Positions 8,357 to 17,620 of a stretch of DNA of 64,000 bases are shown in pieces; positions within the stretch are counted from its first letter, which is position 1, and the number at the start of each line of letters is the position of its first letter. Source of the stretch: Pseudomonas nitroreducens (GTDB lineage Bacteria > Pseudomonadota > Gammaproteobacteria > Pseudomonadales > Pseudomonadaceae); contig NZ_JALJXP010000018.1 of assembly GCF_024170165.1 (NCBI RefSeq), forward strand, positions 62,001 to 126,000, given 5' to 3'. The translations under genes and the position numbers were made by a program. The notes under the pieces were generated by a model, which made no database searches, was not told the DNA's origin, and saw nothing but the letters and a program-made list of their open reading frames with translations.

Positions 8357-9454
8357 TCATTCAGCGGGCAGGTATTCTACAACTTCCAGGTCGAAACCGG
8401 ATATCGCGTTGAAGCGCATCGGCGCCGACATCAGGCGCATCTTGCGCACGCCCAGGTCGCGCAGGATCTGCGAACCGGCACCCACGGTGCTGTAAGTGGT
8501 GGTCGGCTTCTGCACCGGCGCCGGGGTGTTGGTGATCTCGCGCACATGCGCCAGCAGGTCATCGCCGCCAACCTGGTGGCCCAGCAGCAGGACCACGCCG
8601 GTGCCGGCCTCGGCCACCTTGGCCATGGCCGCGCGCAGGCTCCAGCGGCCCGCCTGGTTGACCATCAGCAGGTCGCGCAGCGGGTCGGGGTTGTGCACGC
8701 GCACCAGGGTCGGCTCTTCCGGGCAGACGTTGCCCAGGGTCAGCGCCAGGTGCACGTCGCCTTCCACGGAGTCGCGGTAGGTGATCAGCTTGAACTGGCC
8801 CAGTTCGGTATCCAGCGGCTGCTCGGCGAGGCGCTCGACGGTGCGCTCGTGGATCAGGCGGTAGTGGATCAGGTCGGCGATGGTGCCGATCTTGATGCCG
8901 TGCTGCTGGGCGAATTCTTCCAGCTCCGGGCGACGGGCCATGGTGCCGTCGTCGTTCATGATCTCGCAGATCACCCCGGACGGCTCGAAGCCGGCCATGC
9001 GCGCCAGGTCGCAGGCCGCTTCGGTGTGACCGGCGCGAGCCAGCACGCCGCCGGGTTGCGACATCAGCGGGAAGATGTGGCCGGGGCTGACGATGTCGGC
9101 GGCTACGGCGTTCTTCGCCGCGGCGGCCTGCACGGTGCGGGCGCGGTCAGCGGCGGAGATGCCGGTGGTGACGCCTTCGGCGGCCTCGATGGAGACGGTG
9201 AACTTGGTGCCGAAGCCGGAACCGTTGCGCTGCACCATCAGCGGGAGCCCTAAGCGCTCGCAGCGCTCGCGGGTCATCGGCATGCAGATCAGGCCGCGGG
9301 CGAAGCGGGCCATGAAGTTGATGTCTTCGGTGCGGACGCACTCGGAGGCGATGATCAGGTCGCCTTCGTTCTCGCGGTCCTCGTCATCCATGAGGATGAC
9401 CATCTTGCCCTGACGCATGTCGTCGAGCAGTTCTTCAATGCTGTTGAGTGCCAT
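8357..9454 (-). CDS. ribBA: 3,4-dihydroxy-2-butanone-4-phosphate synthase with degenerate RibA-like domain
   Basis: The 365-residue protein has an N-terminal RibB domain with the acidic metal-binding loop DDEDRENEGD (residues 23-32), plus FMARFARGLICMPM and the HTEAACDLA motif. It converts ribulose 5-phosphate to the four-carbon riboflavin precursor. The C-terminal half aligns with GTP cyclohydrolase II in length, but where RibA has SECLTGD and RCDCG it reads RVHNPDPLRDLLMV with no cysteines, so cyclohydrolase activity is unlikely. A separate functional ribA lies at 3611-4240. It starts 16 bp after ribE. Confidence 0.93.
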   Translation of the reverse strand: MALNSIEELLDDMRQGKMVILMDDEDRENEGDLIIASECVRTEDINFMARFARGLICMPMTRERCERLGLPLMVQRNGSGFGTKFTVSIEAAEGVTTGISAADRARTVQAAAAKNAVAADIVSPGHIFPLMSQPGGVLARAGHTEAACDLARMAGFEPSGVICEIMNDDGTMARRPELEEFAQQHGIKIGTIADLIHYRLIHERTVERLAEQPLDTELGQFKLITYRDSVEGDVHLALTLGNVCPEEPTLVRVHNPDPLRDLLMVNQAGRWSLRAAMAKVAEAGTGVVLLLGHQVGGDDLLAHVREITNTPAPVQKPTTTYSTVGAGSQILRDLGVRKMRLMSAPMRFNAISGFDLEVVEYLPAE

Positions 9455-9470
9455 ACGGGGAAGAGCCTTA

Positions 9471-10139
9471 TCAGTGTTTCATGAAGCCGTTTTCGGCCAG
9501 GAATGCTTCGGTGATGCCGCCAGCGCCGGCGGCGGGGTCCGCTGCCTTGTCGCCGAGCAGCAGACGCTCCAGGTAGCGCGCCAGCAGGTCGACTTCGAGG
9601 TTGACCAGGCGACCGCCGCGGTAGTCGGCCATGATGGTCTCCTGCACGGTGTGCGGGACGATGGTCAGCTCGAACTCGGCGCCGTTGACCGCGTTCACCG
9701 TCAGGCTGGTGCCGTCGACGGTGATCGAGCCCTTGAGCGCGATGTACTTGGCCAGCTCACGCGGTGCGCGCACGGTGAACTGGATGGCGCGGGCGTTTTC
9801 CTCGCGCTTGACGATCTCGCCGACGCCGTCGACGTGGCCGCTGACCAGGTGGCCGCCCAGGCGGGTGGTCGGGGTCAGGGCCTTCTCCAGGTTCACCCGG
9901 CTGCCGATCTTGAGCTGGGCGAAGGCGGTGCGCGCCAGGGTCTCGCGGCTGACGTCGGCCCAGAAGCCGTCGCCGGGCAACTCCACCGCGGTCAGGCAGA
10001 TGCCGTTGACCGCGATGCTGTCGCCGAGCTTGACGTCGGCGAGGTCGAGCTTGCCGGTCTTCACGTACAGGCGCACGTCACCGCCTTTCGGGGTGATGGA
10101 TGCGATGGTGCCGATGGATTCGATTATGCCGGTGAACAT
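9471..10139 (-). CDS. ribE: Riboflavin synthase alpha subunit
   Basis: The 222-residue enzyme dismutates two lumazine molecules to riboflavin. It starts MFTGIIESIGTIASI and contains the two lumazine-binding repeats: GDSIAVNGICLTA with SRETLART in the first, then GHLVSGHVDGVG and GSITVDGTSLTVN in the second. Pseudomonads often name it ribC. ATG 10139 is chosen over a much longer upstream frame because that frame crosses the FMN riboswitch. Expression is therefore expected to fall when FMN is abundant. Confidence 0.95.
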   Translation of the reverse strand: MFTGIIESIGTIASITPKGGDVRLYVKTGKLDLADVKLGDSIAVNGICLTAVELPGDGFWADVSRETLARTAFAQLKIGSRVNLEKALTPTTRLGGHLVSGHVDGVGEIVKREENARAIQFTVRAPRELAKYIALKGSITVDGTSLTVNAVNGAEFELTIVPHTVQETIMADYRGGRLVNLEVDLLARYLERLLLGDKAADPAAGAGGITEAFLAENGFMKH

Positions 10140-10299
10140 GAGGCCTCCCGCACGGCGAAGGCCGCTGGCCGGCAAGGCCGCGTAGCCAACTGGGAAAGAT
10201 GATGCATGTGGCGAACTCCTGTTTTGGTTAAAAAACAGGGCGTATCGATCGAAGGGATTTCTCGGGCGCGCGCAGGCACGCCCCGATGGCTCATCCCGT

Positions 10300-10456
10300 T
10301 CTCTCTTCATCCGGACTATGACCGTCGGCCCCGGGATCACACCGGGTCTGCTGACCCTGGCCATCCGGCGAACCGGTCTGGACAGGCGCTCGCGGGCTAG
10401 ACGCATTGCGCGCCATTACCGCCGGTGGGGACTTGCACCCCGCCCTGAGAACGTCA
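10300..10456 (-). ncRNA. FMN riboswitch (RFN element) upstream of ribE
   Basis: On the minus strand the region reads CGTTCTCAGGGCGGGG, then TGCAAGTCCCCACCGGCGGTA, and closes with ATCCCGGGGCCGACGGTCAT and AGTCCGGATGAAGAGAGAA. These are the hallmark conserved blocks of the FMN riboswitch. It sits between ribD and ribE, 161 bp before the ribE start, so it controls ribE and probably the downstream ribBA-ribH genes but not nrdR-ribD. Confidence 0.96.
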
Positions 10457-10578
10457 ATCGCGGTCGTTACAGCATCGACCGCGTGTGGCGTTTTACCACA
10501 GGCCGGGGCAACTCGGAAGCTTCCTATTGATCGCTCCGCGCCCGGCGACAAGCCGAAGTCAGTGGCGCCAGCGCGGCA

Positions 10579-11679
10579 TCACAGCGGTCTGGCCGTGACC
10601 AGCCAGTCGTCTCCCACCGCGCGGATGTCGACGATCTTCAGCTCGCGGGATTCGCTCATGCGCTCCAGCGGCAGCTCCAGCAGCGGGCGCGCCGAGGAGC
10701 CGAGCAGCTTGGGCGCCATGAAGATGCTGTATTCATCCACCAGCCCGAGGCGGGCGAAAGCGCCGGCCAGGCGCGGGCCGGCTTCCACCAGCACCTCGTT
10801 GATGCCACGGCGGCCGAGTTCGCTCAGCAGCGCCAGCAGGTCGACCTGGCCGTCGAGGCCGGCGAGGTTCAGCAGTTCATGGCCGACCACCGCGTAGTTC
10901 GGGTCGTCCCGGGTGCTCACCACCAGCGCGGGACCGGCCTGGAAGAAGGTGGCCGTCAACGGCACGCGCAGGCGCCCGTCGATCAGCACGCGCTGCGGCT
11001 GGCGCTGGGCGGCCAGGTCGGTCTGTTCGGCGTCCAGGCCCAGTTCGTCCGGGCGCACGGTCAGGCGGGCGTCGTCGGTCAGCACGGTATCGGCGCCGGA
11101 GAGCACCACGCTGGACTGCGCGCGCAGTCGCTGCACGGCACGGCGCGCCGCCGGGCCGGTGATCCACTGGCTCTCGCCGCTGGCCATGGCGGTGCGGCCG
11201 TCCAGGCTCATCGCCAGCTTCACGCGGACGAAGGGCAGGCCGGTTTCCATACGCTTGAGGAAACCCGGGTTCAGCGCGCGGGCTTCGTTTTCCAGCACGC
11301 CGGAGCGCACTTCGATACCCGCTTCGGCGATACGCCGCAAGCCGCTGCCGGCGACTTGCGGGTTCGGGTCCTGCATGGCGGCGACGACGCGGGCGAGGCC
11401 GGCGCCGATCAGAGCGTCGGCGCAGGGCGGTGTGCGGCCGAAGTGGCTGCAGGGTTCCAGGGTGACGTAGGCGGTGGCGCCACGGGCCTTGTCGCCGGCC
11501 TGGCGCAGGGCGTGGACTTCCGCGTGGGGCTCGCCGGCGCGCAGGTGCCAGCCTTCGCCGACCACCTCGCCATCGCGGACGATGACGCAGCCGACACGCG
11601 GGTTGGGATGGGTGGTGTACCAGCCCTTGCGCGCCAGCTCGATGGCGCGGGCCATCCACAGCTCATCCATGCCACTCAT
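10579..11679 (-). CDS. ribD: Bifunctional diaminohydroxyphosphoribosylaminopyrimidine deaminase / uracil reductase
   Basis: The 366-residue enzyme performs the second and third steps of riboflavin synthesis. The N-terminal deaminase domain has the zinc motif PHAEVHAL (H52-E54) and [11 protein letters not shown] (C77, C86). The C-terminal reductase domain includes [13 protein letters not shown] and [11 protein letters not shown]. Its start overlaps the nrdR stop (ATGA at 11676-11679). An ATG three codons later is an alternative start. It is upstream of the FMN riboswitch and so probably not directly FMN-controlled. Confidence 0.95.
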   Translation of the reverse strand: MSGMDELWMARAIELARKGWYTTHPNPRVGCVIVRDGEVVGEGWHLRAGEPHAEVHALRQAGDKARGATAYVTLEPCSHFGRTPPCADALIGAGLARVVAAMQDPNPQVAGSGLRRIAEAGIEVRSGVLENEARALNPGFLKRMETGLPFVRVKLAMSLDGRTAMASGESQWITGPAARRAVQRLRAQSSVVLSGADTVLTDDARLTVRPDELGLDAEQTDLAAQRQPQRVLIDGRLRVPLTATFFQAGPALVVSTRDDPNYAVVGHELLNLAGLDGQVDLLALLSELGRRGINEVLVEAGPRLAGAFARLGLVDEYSIFMAPKLLGSSARPLLELPLERMSESRELKIVDIRAVGDDWLVTARPL

Positions 11680-12140
11680 TCCTTCGACGGCTCGCGGGCC
11701 AGGCGCTCGATTTCCTCGCGGAATTCGTTGAGGTCCTGGAAGCGGCGATAGACCGAGGCGAAGCGGATATAGGCGACTTCATCGAGCTTCTGCAGCTCGG
11801 CCATCACCAGCTCGCCCAGCACCCGCGACTTGATCTCGCGCTCGCCGGTGGCGCGCAGCTTGTGCTTGATGTGCGCCATCGCCTCCTCGAGCCGCTCGAT
11901 GCTCACCGGACGCTTTTCCAGCGCACGCTGCATGCCGGCGCGCAGCTTGTCCTCGTCGAAGGGCTGGCGGCTGCCGTCCTGCTTGATCAGGCGCGGCATG
12001 ACCAGCTCGGCGGTCTCGAAGGTGGTGAAGCGCTCGCCGCAGGCCAGGCACTCACGGCGCCGGCGGACCTGGTCGCCCTCGGCGACCAGGCGCGAATCGA
12101 TGACTTTGGTGTCGTGGGCGCCGCAGAAAGGACAGTGCAT
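11676..12140 (-). CDS. nrdR: Transcriptional repressor NrdR
   Basis: The 154-residue nucleotide-sensing repressor of ribonucleotide reductase genes has a zinc ribbon with C3, C6, C31 and C34 (MHCPFCG and [11 protein letters not shown]), followed by an ATP-cone domain ([21 protein letters not shown] type). ATG 12140 gives the canonical MHCPFC start and the usual length. The upstream in-frame extension is unneeded. It is the first gene of the leftward rib block. Confidence 0.96.
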   Translation of the reverse strand: MHCPFCGAHDTKVIDSRLVAEGDQVRRRRECLACGERFTTFETAELVMPRLIKQDGSRQPFDEDKLRAGMQRALEKRPVSIERLEEAMAHIKHKLRATGEREIKSRVLGELVMAELQKLDEVAYIRFASVYRRFQDLNEFREEIERLAREPSKE

Positions 12141-12281
12141 GGCGAGTCTTGGGCAGTCAGAAAAGGTAAGAGGCTCATGGTAGCGCATCGACTGGCCGAA
12201 TAAACCCCGCTCCCACGAGACAGGCCGCAGGCATTAGGCTATACAGGCGCCCGCCTGGAATCTGTTGCGATGGAGCCCGCC

Positions 12282-12737
12282 ATGTTCGCCCGCCTGCTCT
12301 GCCTGTCCCTTACCGTCCTGCTGGCCGCCTGCGCCAGCGAGAAGCCCGCGCCGGTCACCCAGCCGGCCGCCGTCACGAAGCAATCGACCTCCCCGCTGGA
12401 GGAGCCCGTGCCAGCCAACCTGCGCGCCCTCAGCGGCCAGCTCAGCAGCTCCCAGGGCTTCCTGCCGGCCGGCAGCGAAGTGGAGCTGGCGCTGCTGGTG
12501 ATCGACCAGCGGGACCGCCCGCAGCAGTTGCTCTCCAGCGAGAAGATGATCGCCACCGGCCAGGCCCTGCCGTTCCGCGTGGTGTTCAACCCGGAAGCCT
12601 TCCCCGCCGGCGCCCGCGTCGAACTGCACGGCCGCGTCTCGCAGTCCGGCCAGTTGGCCTGGCGCCTGCCGCCGGTGCGCATCACCCAGCCGGAAACCCG
12701 CGCCCTCGGCGAACTGCGCCTGGAGCGCGCGCCGTGA
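12282..12737 (+). CDS. YbaY-like lipoprotein
   Basis: The 151-residue protein begins [19 protein letters not shown], a lipoprotein signal peptide with lipobox LAAC and modified C17. The rest resembles the YbaY/YscW-type pilotin-like domain: [26 protein letters not shown], then [14 protein letters not shown], then [20 protein letters not shown] 12282 has GGAG six bases upstream and is preferred over ATG 12270. It ends four bases into the next gene. The role is unknown; it is probably an outer-membrane-anchored periplasmic protein. Confidence 0.75.
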   Translation: MFARLLCLSLTVLLAACASEKPAPVTQPAAVTKQSTSPLEEPVPANLRALSGQLSSSQGFLPAGSEVELALLVIDQRDRPQQLLSSEKMIATGQALPFRVVFNPEAFPAGARVELHGRVSQSGQLAWRLPPVRITQPETRALGELRLERAP

Positions 12738-13390
12738 CGCCACCGCTGTCCCTGCAGACAGCCCTCGGTGAACTGCTCGGCGACGCGCGCCTGTCCGCCG
12801 AAACCTTGCCCGGCACCGACATCCGCCTCTGGCTGATCGACGCGCAGAACATGGACCGCGAGTTCAGCCCCGACGAAACCCGGCGCATCCTCGAAGAACC
12901 GCCTTACTGGTGCTTCTGCTGGGCCAGCGGCCTGGTGCTGGCGCACTGGCTGGCGGAAAAGCCTGACTGGGTGCGCGGCAAGCGCGTGCTGGATTTCGGC
13001 GCGGGCTCGGGCATCGCCGCCATTGCCGCGGCCAAGGCCGGTGCCGCCGAAGTGGTGGCCTGCGACCTCGACCCGCTGGCGCTCGACGCCTGTCGCGCCA
13101 ACGCCGAGCTGAACGGCGTGGAGCTGACCTACTCGGCGGACTTCTTCCAGGAGGAGGACCGCTACGACCTGATCATCGTCGCCGACGTGCTCTACGACCG
13201 CGCCAACCTGCCGCTGCTGGACGAATTCCTCAGCCGTGGCCGCGAAGCCCTGGTGGCCGACTCGCGGGTGCGCGACTTCAGTCATCCGCTGTATGAGCGC
13301 CTGGGGATTCTCGACGGCTGCACCTGGCCGGACCTGGCCGAGCCGGCCGAATTCCGCCATGTGAGCCTTTATCACGCGCGGCGCGGGTGA
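12734..13390 (+). CDS. Class I SAM-dependent methyltransferase (ETF-beta lysine methyltransferase-like)
   Basis: The 218-residue protein has the SAM-binding motif [13 protein letters not shown] (residues 85-96), motif [13 protein letters not shown], and the post-[13 protein letters not shown] segment. The upstream [17 protein letters not shown] is typical of the METTL20/nicotinamide-N-methyltransferase-like family that methylates protein lysines. The start overlaps the lipoprotein stop (GTGA at 12734), implying coupled translation. The true substrate is not deducible. Confidence 0.8.
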   Translation: MTPPLSLQTALGELLGDARLSAETLPGTDIRLWLIDAQNMDREFSPDETRRILEEPPYWCFCWASGLVLAHWLAEKPDWVRGKRVLDFGAGSGIAAIAAAKAGAAEVVACDLDPLALDACRANAELNGVELTYSADFFQEEDRYDLIIVADVLYDRANLPLLDEFLSRGREALVADSRVRDFSHPLYERLGILDGCTWPDLAEPAEFRHVSLYHARRG

Positions 13391-13399
13391 CATCGCCCC

Positions 13400-13496
13400 T
13401 TCGGGCGGGACGATCGCGGACGGAGTCCGCTCCTACGCTCATTGCGTGAGCGGTTCACCCCTGCAGGAGCGGGCCCCTGGGGCGCTCCTGCAGGGA
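13400..13496. repeat. Two adjacent REP-like hairpins
   Basis: The first unit is GGACGATCGCGGACGGAGTCCGCTCCTACG. The second, at 13460-13495, is CCTGCAGGAGCGGGCC paired with GGGGCGCTCCTGCAGG. Both belong to the GTAGGAGCG family scattered through the intergenic spaces of the window. Confidence 0.75.
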
Positions 13497-13592
13497 TCAC
13501 CGAAGCCCGGCCGTGTGGGTTGTTTCCGTTCCAGAGCGCCCCCACTTATAGTGGCAACCACCTTCATCGCCCCACTCGATTCGAGATTCCCC

Positions 13593-14462
13593 ATGAGCGA
13601 TACGCCCTACATCTTCGACGCCAGCATCGCCAACTTCGATCAGGTCGTCATCGAGAACTCCTTCCACAAGCCGGTCCTGGTGGACTTCTGGGCCGACTGG
13701 TGCGCCCCGTGCAAGGCCCTGATGCCGCTGCTGGCGCAGATCACCGAGTCCTACCAGGGCGAACTGCTGCTGGCCAAGGTCAATTGCGACGTCGAGCAGG
13801 ACATCGTGATGCGTTTCGGCATTCGCAGCCTGCCCACCGTGGTGCTGTTCAAGGACGGCCAGCCGGTGGACGGCTTCGCCGGCGCGCAGCCCGAATCGGC
13901 GATCCGCCAGATGCTCGAACAGCACGTACAGCCGCCCGCTCCGGCCGCCGGCAACCCGCTGGAGCTGGCGCAGACTGCCTTCAACGAAGGCCGCTTCGCC
14001 GAAGCCGAGGCGCAACTCAAGGCGCTGCTGGGCGAAGACAACACCAACGCCGCTGCGCTGATCCTCTACGCCCGTTGCCTCGCCGAGCGCGGCGAGCTGG
14101 GGGAAGCCGAGACCGTGCTCGACGCGGTGAAGAGCGACGACCACAAGCAGGCACTGGCCGCCGCCAAGGCCCAGCTGACCTTCCTGCGCCAGGCGGCTGA
14201 CCTGCCCGACGCCGCCACGCTGAAGACCCGTCTGGCCGCCGACGCCAACGACGACGAAGCCACCTACCAGCTGGCCGTGCAGCAACTGGCCCGTCAGCAG
14301 TACGAGGCGGCGCTGGACGCCCTGCTCAAGCTGTTCGTGCGCAACCGCGGCTACGGCGAGGACCTGCCGCGCAAGACGCTGGTCCAGGTGTTCGACCTGC
14401 TGGGCAACGACCACCCGCTGGTGCTCGCCTACCGGCGCAAGCTGGCGAACGTTCTCTACTGA
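13593..14462 (+). CDS. cnoX: Thioredoxin-TPR co-chaperone, CnoX/YbbN family
   Basis: The 289-residue protein has an N-terminal thioredoxin domain with the intact active site WADWCAPC (C37, C40) and a C-terminal tetratricopeptide-like region (LAQTAFNEGRFAEAEAQLKA and the following helical repeats). E. coli CnoX (YbbN) has lost the catalytic CxxC, whereas here it is complete, so redox activity is possible. Family members protect proteins from oxidative over-aggregation and deliver them to GroEL or DnaK. ATG 13593 is chosen; the longer frame starts inside the repeat. Confidence 0.9.
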   Translation: MSDTPYIFDASIANFDQVVIENSFHKPVLVDFWADWCAPCKALMPLLAQITESYQGELLLAKVNCDVEQDIVMRFGIRSLPTVVLFKDGQPVDGFAGAQPESAIRQMLEQHVQPPAPAAGNPLELAQTAFNEGRFAEAEAQLKALLGEDNTNAAALILYARCLAERGELGEAETVLDAVKSDDHKQALAAAKAQLTFLRQAADLPDAATLKTRLAADANDDEATYQLAVQQLARQQYEAALDALLKLFVRNRGYGEDLPRKTLVQVFDLLGNDHPLVLAYRRKLANVLY

Positions 14463-14484
14463 TCGCTTCGCGGTACTTTTTCAC

Positions 14485-14535
14485 CTGTAGGAGCGCCCCA
14501 TGGGCGCGATCGCGGGCATGGCCCGCTCCTACAGG
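14485..14535. repeat. REP-like hairpin
   Basis: Arms CCTGTAGGAGCGCCCC and GGCCCGCTCCTACAGG lie between two convergent genes. It is almost identical to the copy at 2346-2395. Confidence 0.8.
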
Positions 14536-14543
14536 CAGATTCG

Positions 14544-14906
14544 TTATTCCCCGTCGATCCAGTTGAAGACCTGCACACCCTCGCGCACCTCGATCTTCAC
14601 CTTCGGGCTGTGCCGCAGACGCACCAGCAATCCCTTCGCTGCCCCGGAACTGCCCGCCAGCGCCGCCAGCTCATCCAGCAGTTGCGGCCCTTCGCTGCTG
14701 CCACTGCGGCGCAGCAGGTCCTGCGCCGCCAGCCACAGCTGATCCACCGGCGCGCCCGCTGCCGGCGCCGGTGCGGCTGCGGCCACCGGCGCCACAGCGG
14801 CAGCGGCGGCCGGCAGGTTCTGCGCCAGCCGCGCCCAGTCGGCGGCGTCCATCTCCACGGTGAGGTCCACCGGCCAGTCGCCGATGGTGCCCTTGATTCT
14901 CAGCAT
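14544..14906 (-). CDS. Hypothetical protein with Ala/Pro-rich linker
   Basis: The 120-residue cytoplasmic protein starts MLRIKGTIGDWPVDLTVEMD, followed by an alanine/proline-rich linker at about residues 33-52 and a helical C-terminal part ending EVREGVQVFNWIDGE. An AGGAGAAG ribosome site precedes ATG 14906. It is convergent with cnoX and divergent from the zinc cluster. I recognise no domain. A gene in this position is recalled for P. aeruginosa, so it is probably real. Confidence 0.65.
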   Translation of the reverse strand: MLRIKGTIGDWPVDLTVEMDAADWARLAQNLPAAAAAVAPVAAAAPAPAAGAPVDQLWLAAQDLLRRSGSSEGPQLLDELAALAGSSGAAKGLLVRLRHSPKVKIEVREGVQVFNWIDGE

Positions 14907-14993
14907 CGCCCTTCTCCTCGCGGCCTTTCGCGCATGCTCCCACGGCGCGGCCCTCGCGCCAAACGCACGCTAAGCTGGCGTTAATAATTCATC

Positions 14994-15008
14994 TGTTATA
15001 ACGTAACA
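14994..15008. promoter_or_regulatory. Predicted Zur box upstream of zrgA
   Basis: TGTTATAACGTAACA matches the gammaproteobacterial Zur core TGTTATANTATAACA at 13 of 15 positions and is nearly palindromic. It lies 27 bp before the zrgA start, where bound zinc-Zur would block transcription. Binding is inferred from the motif and the zinc-type genes downstream. Confidence 0.65.
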
Positions 15009-15035
15009 AAATCATTCAACGAACCGGAGTTCCCC

Positions 15036-15620
15036 ATGCGCCCCCTGCTCCTCGCTGTCGCCCTGCTGCCCCTCGCCGCCCAAGCCCACGACGAACATGA
15101 ACATGGCAGCCTCGGCAAGCATGAGCATGGCGTCGCCCAGCTCAACGTCGCCCTCGACGGCAAGACCCTGGAACTGGAAATGGACAGCCCGGCGATGAAC
15201 TTCGTCGGCTTCGAGCACGCCGCCACCAGTGAAGCCGACAAGGCCACGGTGGCCGCCGTGCAGGCCCAGCTCAAGCAGCCGCTGCAACTGCTCGCCCTGC
15301 CCGCCTCGGCCCAGTGCAGCGTGCAGTCGGTGGAGCTTTCCAGCCCGCTGTTCGGCGATGCGCCAAAGGCCGACGACGATCATGAGCACGATCACGAGCA
15401 TGCTGATGGCGACCACGATGAACACGAAGGCCACCACCACGCCGACATCGACGCCCACTACCAGCTGACCTGCGCCCAGCCGCAGGACCTGGCCACCCTC
15501 GATTTCGCACCGCTGTTCAAGCGATTCCCGGCGACCCAGAAGATTCAGGTACAACTGATCGGCCCGAGCGGCCAGCAAGGTGCAGAATTGACCGCCGCCA
15601 ACCCGTCCCTGAACTTCTGA
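15036..15620 (+). CDS. ZrgA-family (DUF2796) histidine-rich zinc-uptake periplasmic protein
   Basis: The 194-residue protein has a signal peptide ending AAQA, then HDEHEHGSLGKHEHGVAQLN. A strongly histidine/aspartate-rich stretch spans about residues 109-144 (DDDHEHDHEHADGDHDEHEG and following). These are features of ZrgA/DUF2796 proteins that bind zinc in the periplasm and support its uptake. A Zur-like box precedes it. The ABC ATPase, permease and DUF3299 genes follow with gaps of 15, 2 and 9 bp, indicating a single zinc-responsive operon. Confidence 0.87.
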   Translation: MRPLLLAVALLPLAAQAHDEHEHGSLGKHEHGVAQLNVALDGKTLELEMDSPAMNFVGFEHAATSEADKATVAAVQAQLKQPLQLLALPASAQCSVQSVELSSPLFGDAPKADDDHEHDHEHADGDHDEHEGHHHADIDAHYQLTCAQPQDLATLDFAPLFKRFPATQKIQVQLIGPSGQQGAELTAANPSLNF

Positions 15621-15635
15621 TACCGACCCGTTGAA

Positions 15636-16343
15636 ATGACCGCACTGCTCGAACTCAACAACCTCGGCTTCGCCTGGCCCGGCCAGGCGGAGCTGCTGGA
15701 CATCCCCGCCTTTGCGCTGGCCCGTGGCGAGACCCTGTTCCTCAAGGGTCCGTCCGGCAGCGGCAAGACCACCCTGCTCGGCCTGCTCGGCGGCGTGCAG
15801 CGCCCCCAGCGCGGCAGCGTGAAGCTGCTGGGCGAGGACATCGCGCAGATGAAGTCGGCGCGTCGCGATCATTTTCGCGTCGATCACACCGGCTACATCT
15901 TCCAGCAGTTCAACCTGCTGCCGTTCCTCTCGGTGCGGGAGAACGTCGAGCTGCCCTGTCATTTCTCCCACAGCCGTGCCGAGCGCGCGACCCTGCGCCA
16001 CGGCAGCGTGGCCAAGGCCGCCGAGGCGCTGCTGGGGCACCTGGGGCTGGGCGATGCGGCGCTGATCGAGCGCCGCGCCGACAGCCTGTCGATCGGCCAG
16101 CAGCAGCGCGTTGCCGCCGCCCGCGCGCTGATCGGCCAGCCGGAGCTGGTGATCGCTGACGAGCCGACCTCGGCGCTGGACGCCGACGCCCGCGAAGCCT
16201 TCCTCCAGCTGCTGTTCGCCGAATGCCGCGAGGCCGGCGCCAGCCTGCTGTTCGTCAGCCATGACCAGAGCCTGGCTGCCCTGTTCGATCGCAGCCTGTC
16301 GCTGACCGACCTCAACCGCGCCGCCCGCGCTCCGGGAATCTGA
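15636..16343 (+). CDS. ABC transporter ATP-binding protein (MacB/LolD-like)
   Basis: The 235-residue ATPase has Walker A GPSGSGKTT (residues 38-46), Q-loop FQQFNLLPFLSV, signature LSIGQQQRVAAARAL and Walker B LVIADEPTSALD. The type is that of LolD/MacB exporters that pair with FtsX-domain permeases, which matches the permease starting 2 bp downstream. Because it is embedded in the ZrgA/Zur operon it probably works in zinc homeostasis or envelope remodelling under zinc limitation. That is inference from context. Confidence 0.9.
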   Translation: MTALLELNNLGFAWPGQAELLDIPAFALARGETLFLKGPSGSGKTTLLGLLGGVQRPQRGSVKLLGEDIAQMKSARRDHFRVDHTGYIFQQFNLLPFLSVRENVELPCHFSHSRAERATLRHGSVAKAAEALLGHLGLGDAALIERRADSLSIGQQQRVAAARALIGQPELVIADEPTSALDADAREAFLQLLFAECREAGASLLFVSHDQSLAALFDRSLSLTDLNRAARAPGI

Positions 16344-16345
16344 GC

Positions 16346-17611
16346 ATGTACCTGTTGCGCCTGGCGCTCGCCAGCCTGTCCAACCGCCGCTTCACCGCGC
16401 TGCTGACCATCTTCGCCATCGCCCTCTCCGCCTGCCTGCTGCTGGCGGTGGAGCGCGTGCGCACCGAGGCCAAGGCCAGCTTCGCCAGCACCATCTCCGG
16501 CACCGACCTGATCGTCGGCGCCCGCTCCGGCTCGGTGAACCTGCTGCTCTACTCGGTGTTCCGCATCGGCAACGCCACCAACAACATCCGCTGGGAAAGC
16601 TACGAGACGGTGACCCACAGCCCGCTGGTGAAGTGGGCCATCCCGATTTCCCTGGGCGACTCGCACCGCGGCTACCGCGTCATGGGCACCGACACCGGCT
16701 ACTTCGAGCACTACCGCTTCGGCCGCGGGCAGACGCTGGAGCTCGCCGAGGGCAAACCGTTCGGCCAGGACCTGTTCGACGTGGTGCTCGGCGCGGAAGT
16801 CGCGCAGGCCCTGCATTACAAGCTGGGCGACAGGATCGTCCTGGCCCACGGCGTCAGCACCATCAGCCTGGTCAAGCACGACGACAAGCCGTTCACCGTG
16901 GTCGGCATCCTCAAGCGCACCGGCACGCCGGTGGACCGCACCCTGCACATCTCGCTGCAAGGCATGGAGGCATTGCACGTCGACTGGAAGAACGGCGTAC
17001 CGGCACGCGGCGCCGATCGCATCAGCGAGGACCAGGCCCGCGGCATGGACCTGCAGCCCAAGGCAATCACTGCCTTCCTGCTGGGCCTGAAGAGCAAGGT
17101 GGCGACCTTCACCCTGCAGCGGCAGATCAATGAATACGACGGCGAGCCGCTGATGGCTATCCTCCCGGGTGTGGCGCTTCAGGAGCTCTGGGGACTGATG
17201 GGCACGGCGGAGAAAGCGCTGTTCGTGGTCTCGCTGTTCGTGGTGCTGACCGGTCTGATCGGCATGCTCACCGCCATCCTCACCAGCCTCAACGAACGCC
17301 GCCGCGAGATGGCCATCCTGCGCTCGGTGGGCGCGCGGCCCTGGCACATCTTCAGCCTGCTGGTGGCGGAAGCCTTCGCCCTGGCGCTGGCGGGCGTGGC
17401 ACTGGGCGTCGGGCTGCTCTACGCGGGCATCGCCGGCAGCCAGGCGTACGTACAGGCGAACTACGGCATCTTCCTGCCATTGGCGCTGCCCAGCGCCTAT
17501 GAATGGTCACTGCTGGGCGGCATACTCCTGGCCGCGCTGCTGATCGGCTGTGTGCCGGCGTGGCGTGCCTATCGGCAATCGCTGGCCGATGGCCTGTCGA
17601 TTCGCCTCTGA
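16346..17611 (+). CDS. ABC transporter permease, FtsX/MacB type
   Basis: The 421-residue membrane protein has an N-terminal transmembrane helix (ALLTIFAIALSACLLLAVERV), a large periplasmic domain of about 230 residues, and three C-terminal transmembrane helices in an FtsX domain with LNERRREMAILRSVGARP. This topology is that of type VII ABC systems (LolCE/MacB). Its ATPase is immediately upstream. The substrate is unknown; the neighbours suggest a metal-related function. Confidence 0.9.
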   Translation: MYLLRLALASLSNRRFTALLTIFAIALSACLLLAVERVRTEAKASFASTISGTDLIVGARSGSVNLLLYSVFRIGNATNNIRWESYETVTHSPLVKWAIPISLGDSHRGYRVMGTDTGYFEHYRFGRGQTLELAEGKPFGQDLFDVVLGAEVAQALHYKLGDRIVLAHGVSTISLVKHDDKPFTVVGILKRTGTPVDRTLHISLQGMEALHVDWKNGVPARGADRISEDQARGMDLQPKAITAFLLGLKSKVATFTLQRQINEYDGEPLMAILPGVALQELWGLMGTAEKALFVVSLFVVLTGLIGMLTAILTSLNERRREMAILRSVGARPWHIFSLLVAEAFALALAGVALGVGLLYAGIAGSQAYVQANYGIFLPLALPSAYEWSLLGGILLAALLIGCVPAWRAYRQSLADGLSIRL

Positions 17612-17620
17612 GCCTGCCCC

